Both the position numbers and the translations under genes were made by a program. A stretch of 28,311 nt of DNA, taken from NCBI GenBank assembly GCA_002717305.1, contig PBDH01000031.1, positions 1-28,311 of the forward strand. Direction: 5' to 3'. Of this stretch, positions 25,649 through 28,311 are shown piece after piece. This stretch comes from Gammaproteobacteria bacterium. Its GTDB lineage: Bacteria; Pseudomonadota; Gammaproteobacteria; Pseudomonadales; Litorivicinaceae. The notes beneath the pieces are model-generated. The model searched no databases. It had not been told where the DNA came from and worked only from the letters and a program-made list of their open reading frames with translations. How positions within the stretch are numbered: position 1 is the first letter of the stretch; each line of letters opens with the position of its first letter.

Positions 25649-27211
25649 ATGCCAGCCACCGATTCGATTCAGGTGCATCGAGCACTTCTTAGTGTTTCCG
25701 ACAAGACAAGCCTAATGGACTTTGCTCGGGGCCTCCGTGATCTTGGCGTGCAGTTGGTATCCACTGGTGGCACGTTCCGTGCCCTACGAGACGCTGGCAT
25801 ACCAGCAATTGAAGTATCATCTGTGACTGAATTCCCTGAAGTGATGGATGGTCGAGTGAAAACTTTACATCCAAAAATCCACGGTGGAATACTCAGTCGT
25901 CGCGATCTAGATTCGGATGTCATGGCTAAATATGGAATCGAAAGTATCGATCTCGTATGTGTGAACCTCTATCCTTTCCGCGCAACAACAACGAACCCTA
26001 ATAAAACTCATCAAGACGCTATCGAAAATATTGATATCGGTGGCCCAGCGATGATCCGCTCTGCGGCAAAAAATCATCAATTTGTCGGCATTGTGACGTC
26101 ACCGCACCAATATGAAACGGTGTTTTCTGAACTCAAAGACGGCGGACTCTCCTTGGAGACGCGGAAGCAACTTGCTAAAGCTGCATTTCAGCATACTGCC
26201 GAGTATGATGGGGCAATTGCCAATTATCTGGGACGCGACGCTGATGCTACTCAATACCCAGAAAAACTATTTGTACACTTCGAACGTGACTCGGTATTGC
26301 GATATGGCGAAAATCCACACCAATCAGCTGCCTTTTACCGTGATCCAGGTATCCGAGGATCTTGCGTCGGCTCCTCAATTCAACTGACCGGTAAAGCACT
26401 GTCGTTTAATAATATTGCTGACACAGATGCTGCGCTTGAATGCGTTCGTCAGTTTGGTGCGCCTGCATGCGTCATCGTAAAGCATGCAAACCCGTGTGGC
26501 GTCGCTGTCGATTGCTCCATACTTGGTGCTTATGAAAAAGCATTTGAGACAGACCCCACTAGCGCATTTGGTGGAATTATTGCCTTTAACCGCCCCCTAG
26601 ATGCTAAAACAACAAATCGGATTTTAGAACACCAATTCGTTGAAGTAATTGTCGCCCCAGGTGTTGATCAAGGCGTTGTTGAACTCTTTGAAAACAAACC
26701 GTCCGTTCGTCTACTCACCGTTTGTGCACTCGACCAGACCTGCGTACAGGATGATTATCGTCGCATTCAAGGCGGCCTTCTAATTCAAGATACCGATACA
26801 GGATCGAAAACAGAATCCGAACTCACCTGTGTCACAGAGATCAAACCCACCGCGGAACAAATGGCAGATCTATTGTTTGCCTGGAAGGTCGCGAAGTTTG
26901 TGAAATCAAATGCGATCATCTATGCCAAAAACAACCAAACGATTGGTGTCGGTGCAGGTCAAATGAGTCGAGTGTATTCGGCAAAAATTGCAGCCCTCAA
27001 AGCACAAGATGCCAATCTTAAAGTAGCAGGCAGTGTCATGGCCTCTGATGCGTTTTTTCCTTTTAGAGATGGCATTGATGCGGCGGCGAATGCTGGGATA
27101 GCTGCAGTTATCCAGCCCGGCGGTTCAATTCGTGATGACGAGGTCATCGAGGCGGCCAACGAACATGGTATCGCAATGGTCTTAACCGAAATGCGTCACT
27201 TCCGACATTAG
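25649..27211 (+). CDS. purH: Bifunctional AICAR transformylase / IMP cyclohydrolase
   Basis: Catalyses the last two steps of IMP synthesis. 520 residues (E. coli 529). The N-terminal IMP cyclohydrolase (about 1-200) shows [51 protein letters not shown] and [10 protein letters not shown]. The transformylase part has [13 protein letters not shown], the catalytic K278-H279 in [48 protein letters not shown], and [12 protein letters not shown]. It is followed nine bases later by purD, the standard purHD order. Confidence 0.99.
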   Translation: MPATDSIQVHRALLSVSDKTSLMDFARGLRDLGVQLVSTGGTFRALRDAGIPAIEVSSVTEFPEVMDGRVKTLHPKIHGGILSRRDLDSDVMAKYGIESIDLVCVNLYPFRATTTNPNKTHQDAIENIDIGGPAMIRSAAKNHQFVGIVTSPHQYETVFSELKDGGLSLETRKQLAKAAFQHTAEYDGAIANYLGRDADATQYPEKLFVHFERDSVLRYGENPHQSAAFYRDPGIRGSCVGSSIQLTGKALSFNNIADTDAALECVRQFGAPACVIVKHANPCGVAVDCSILGAYEKAFETDPTSAFGGIIAFNRPLDAKTTNRILEHQFVEVIVAPGVDQGVVELFENKPSVRLLTVCALDQTCVQDDYRRIQGGLLIQDTDTGSKTESELTCVTEIKPTAEQMADLLFAWKVAKFVKSNAIIYAKNNQTIGVGAGQMSRVYSAKIAALKAQDANLKVAGSVMASDAFFPFRDGIDAAANAGIAAVIQPGGSIRDDEVIEAANEHGIAMVLTEMRHFRH

Positions 27212-27220
27212 GGATTTATA

Positions 27221-28311
27221 ATGAAGATTCTTGTTATCGGTGGCGGCGGCCGCGAACATGCTCTTGCTTGGAAACTCTCACAATCACCTCGAGTCACCAA
27301 AGTGTTTGTCGTGCCCGGAAATGCCGGTACAGCCCTTGAGGAGAATATTACCAACGTTGATCTTTCTATTTCTGATTTTGATAGCTTAGTCACATTCGCA
27401 GAGAACCACGCTATTGACTACACCGTTATAGGACCAGAAGCTCCTCTGGTTGATGGTCTTGTGGATCATTTCGAAGCAAAAGGCCTTCGCTGTTTTGGAC
27501 CACGTGCTGATTGTGCACAACTCGAAGGTTCTAAGGTGTTTTCCAAGGAATTCTTGAAACGCCACAATATCCCAACAGCAGCCTATGGCACCTTCACTGA
27601 AGTCGACCAAGCATTGACCTACTTGGAAGAAGTTGGTGCCCCAATTGTTGTCAAAGCCGATGGTTTAGCTGCAGGTAAAGGCGTGATCCTTGCAAAAACA
27701 CTTACTGAAGCGAAATCCGCTGTTCAAGACATGCTGCAAGGTAACCAATTTGGTGGGGCAGGAAGTCGTGTCGTAATAGAAGAGTTCTTAACCGGTGAGG
27801 AGGCAAGCTTCATTGTGATGGTCGATGGCACAGATATTCTGCCGCTCGCATCGTCACAAGACCATAAAGCTGCCTATGACAGCGATATGGGACCAAATAC
27901 AGGCGGCATGGGAGCATACTCACCCGCTCCGATTGTTGACCAAATATGTCATGACCGCATCATGTCAGAAGTCATCCAGCCAACGATCCATGGTCTTGCC
28001 GCTGACGGCTTGAGATATCGAGGATTTCTCTATGCCGGAATTATGGTTGCTATTGATGGCGCGCCCCGAGTCCTCGAGTACAACTGTCGTTTTGGCGATC
28101 CCGAAACGCAGCCAATCCTATTCCGTTTGAAAACTGATCTACTCGACCTCATCGAATCCGCTTTTCATGGCGGTCTCGGAGGCCAAATCGCTGTGTGGGA
28201 TTCTCGTGCTGCGTTGGGAGTTGTAATGGTAGCACCGGGCTACCCTGGCGATTATCCGAAAGGAGCTGAAATCAGCCTCGGTCAGGATACTGAAGACACC
28301 AAGGTATTCCA
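27221..28311 (+). CDS. purD: Phosphoribosylamine-glycine ligase (GARS), 3' end outside window
   Basis: ATP-dependent ligation of glycine to phosphoribosylamine, second step of purine synthesis. The first 363 codons are visible out of roughly 430, open to the right edge. The N-terminus MKILVIGGGGREHALAWKLSQS is diagnostic, followed by VPGNAGTA, YTVIGPEAPLVDGLVD, the ATP-grasp segment VVKADGLAAGKGV, SSQDHKAAYDSDMGPNTGGMGAYSP and LEYNCRFGDPETQPIL, which includes metal-binding Glu and Asn. The ATG at 27221 follows purH by nine bases. Confidence 0.98.
   Translation, partial: MKILVIGGGGREHALAWKLSQSPRVTKVFVVPGNAGTALEENITNVDLSISDFDSLVTFAENHAIDYTVIGPEAPLVDGLVDHFEAKGLRCFGPRADCAQLEGSKVFSKEFLKRHNIPTAAYGTFTEVDQALTYLEEVGAPIVVKADGLAAGKGVILAKTLTEAKSAVQDMLQGNQFGGAGSRVVIEEFLTGEEASFIVMVDGTDILPLASSQDHKAAYDSDMGPNTGGMGAYSPAPIVDQICHDRIMSEVIQPTIHGLAADGLRYRGFLYAGIMVAIDGAPRVLEYNCRFGDPETQPILFRLKTDLLDLIESAFHGGLGGQIAVWDSRAALGVVMVAPGYPGDYPKGAEISLGQDTEDTKVF

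Noticed and set aside
1..28311. Search for mobile elements, CRISPR, toxin-antitoxin, prophage or biosynthetic clusters
   Set aside because: Every stretch is accounted for by conserved housekeeping genes with short gaps; no transposase, integrase, repeat array, tRNA or attachment-like duplication was seen.

Overview
The window is a dense, housekeeping-rich stretch of a gammaproteobacterial chromosome (GC content by eye in the mid to high 40s). The evidence for the class is the combination of Mpl, LptE, Lnt, the prmA-dusB-fis operon and the dsbD/aroQ/accB/accC neighbourhood. Gene order looks more like Pseudomonas-type genomes than enterobacteria, but the LeuS without its leucine-specific insertion, the very short Fis and the DsbD reduced to its N-terminal domain show it is not a close Pseudomonas relative. 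I cannot name a genus. No RNA genes, insertion sequences, CRISPR arrays, prophage or other mobile DNA were seen, and no gene-free stretch exceeds 183 bases.

Layout. (1) 1-6599, plus strand: the end of ybeY, then ybeX/corC, lnt, leuS, lptE and holA. (2) 6564-19000, minus strand: reading in the direction of transcription, mpl, a LON-substrate-binding-domain protein, proA, nadD, rsfS, rlmH, mrdA (PBP2), rodA, mltB, rlpA, dacA, a D-amino-acid aminotransferase, ybeD and lipB. Nearly every junction from proA to lipB is a 1-4 base start/stop overlap or a gap of at most about 20 bases, so this is one translationally coupled block. It meets holA tail to tail with a 36-base overlap. (3) 19001-19183: a divergent intergenic region. 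(4) 19184-20731: ppa (plus) and a DUF2333 membrane protein (minus), whose stop codons abut with no gap. (5) 20770-28311, plus strand: a stand-alone DsbD alpha domain, aroQ, accB, accC, prmA, dusB, fis, purH and the first ~363 codons of purD.

Functionally the minus-strand block is an envelope and peptidoglycan module: PBP2 and RodA synthesise side-wall glycan, MltB and RlpA cleave glycan strands, DacA trims D-Ala, Dat can transaminate D-amino acids, and Mpl re-uses the recovered tripeptide. Lnt (upstream block) completes acylation of lipoproteins such as the LptE and RlpA encoded here. Mixed in are ribosome maturation/silencing genes (ybeY, ybeX, rlmH, rsfS, prmA), NAD and proline synthesis (nadD, proA), lipoate transfer (lipB), fatty-acid initiation (accBC), the shikimate pathway (aroQ), tRNA modification (dusB), a nucleoid protein (fis) and purine synthesis (purH, purD).

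I did not find a new defence, mobile or biosynthetic system. The observations most worth a second look are the orphan DsbD alpha domain that keeps both redox cysteines, the 75-residue Fis lacking the N-terminal arm, the Dat gene embedded in the peptidoglycan cluster, the LeuS lacking the leucine-specific insertion, and the overlapping or abutting convergent gene ends without terminators.
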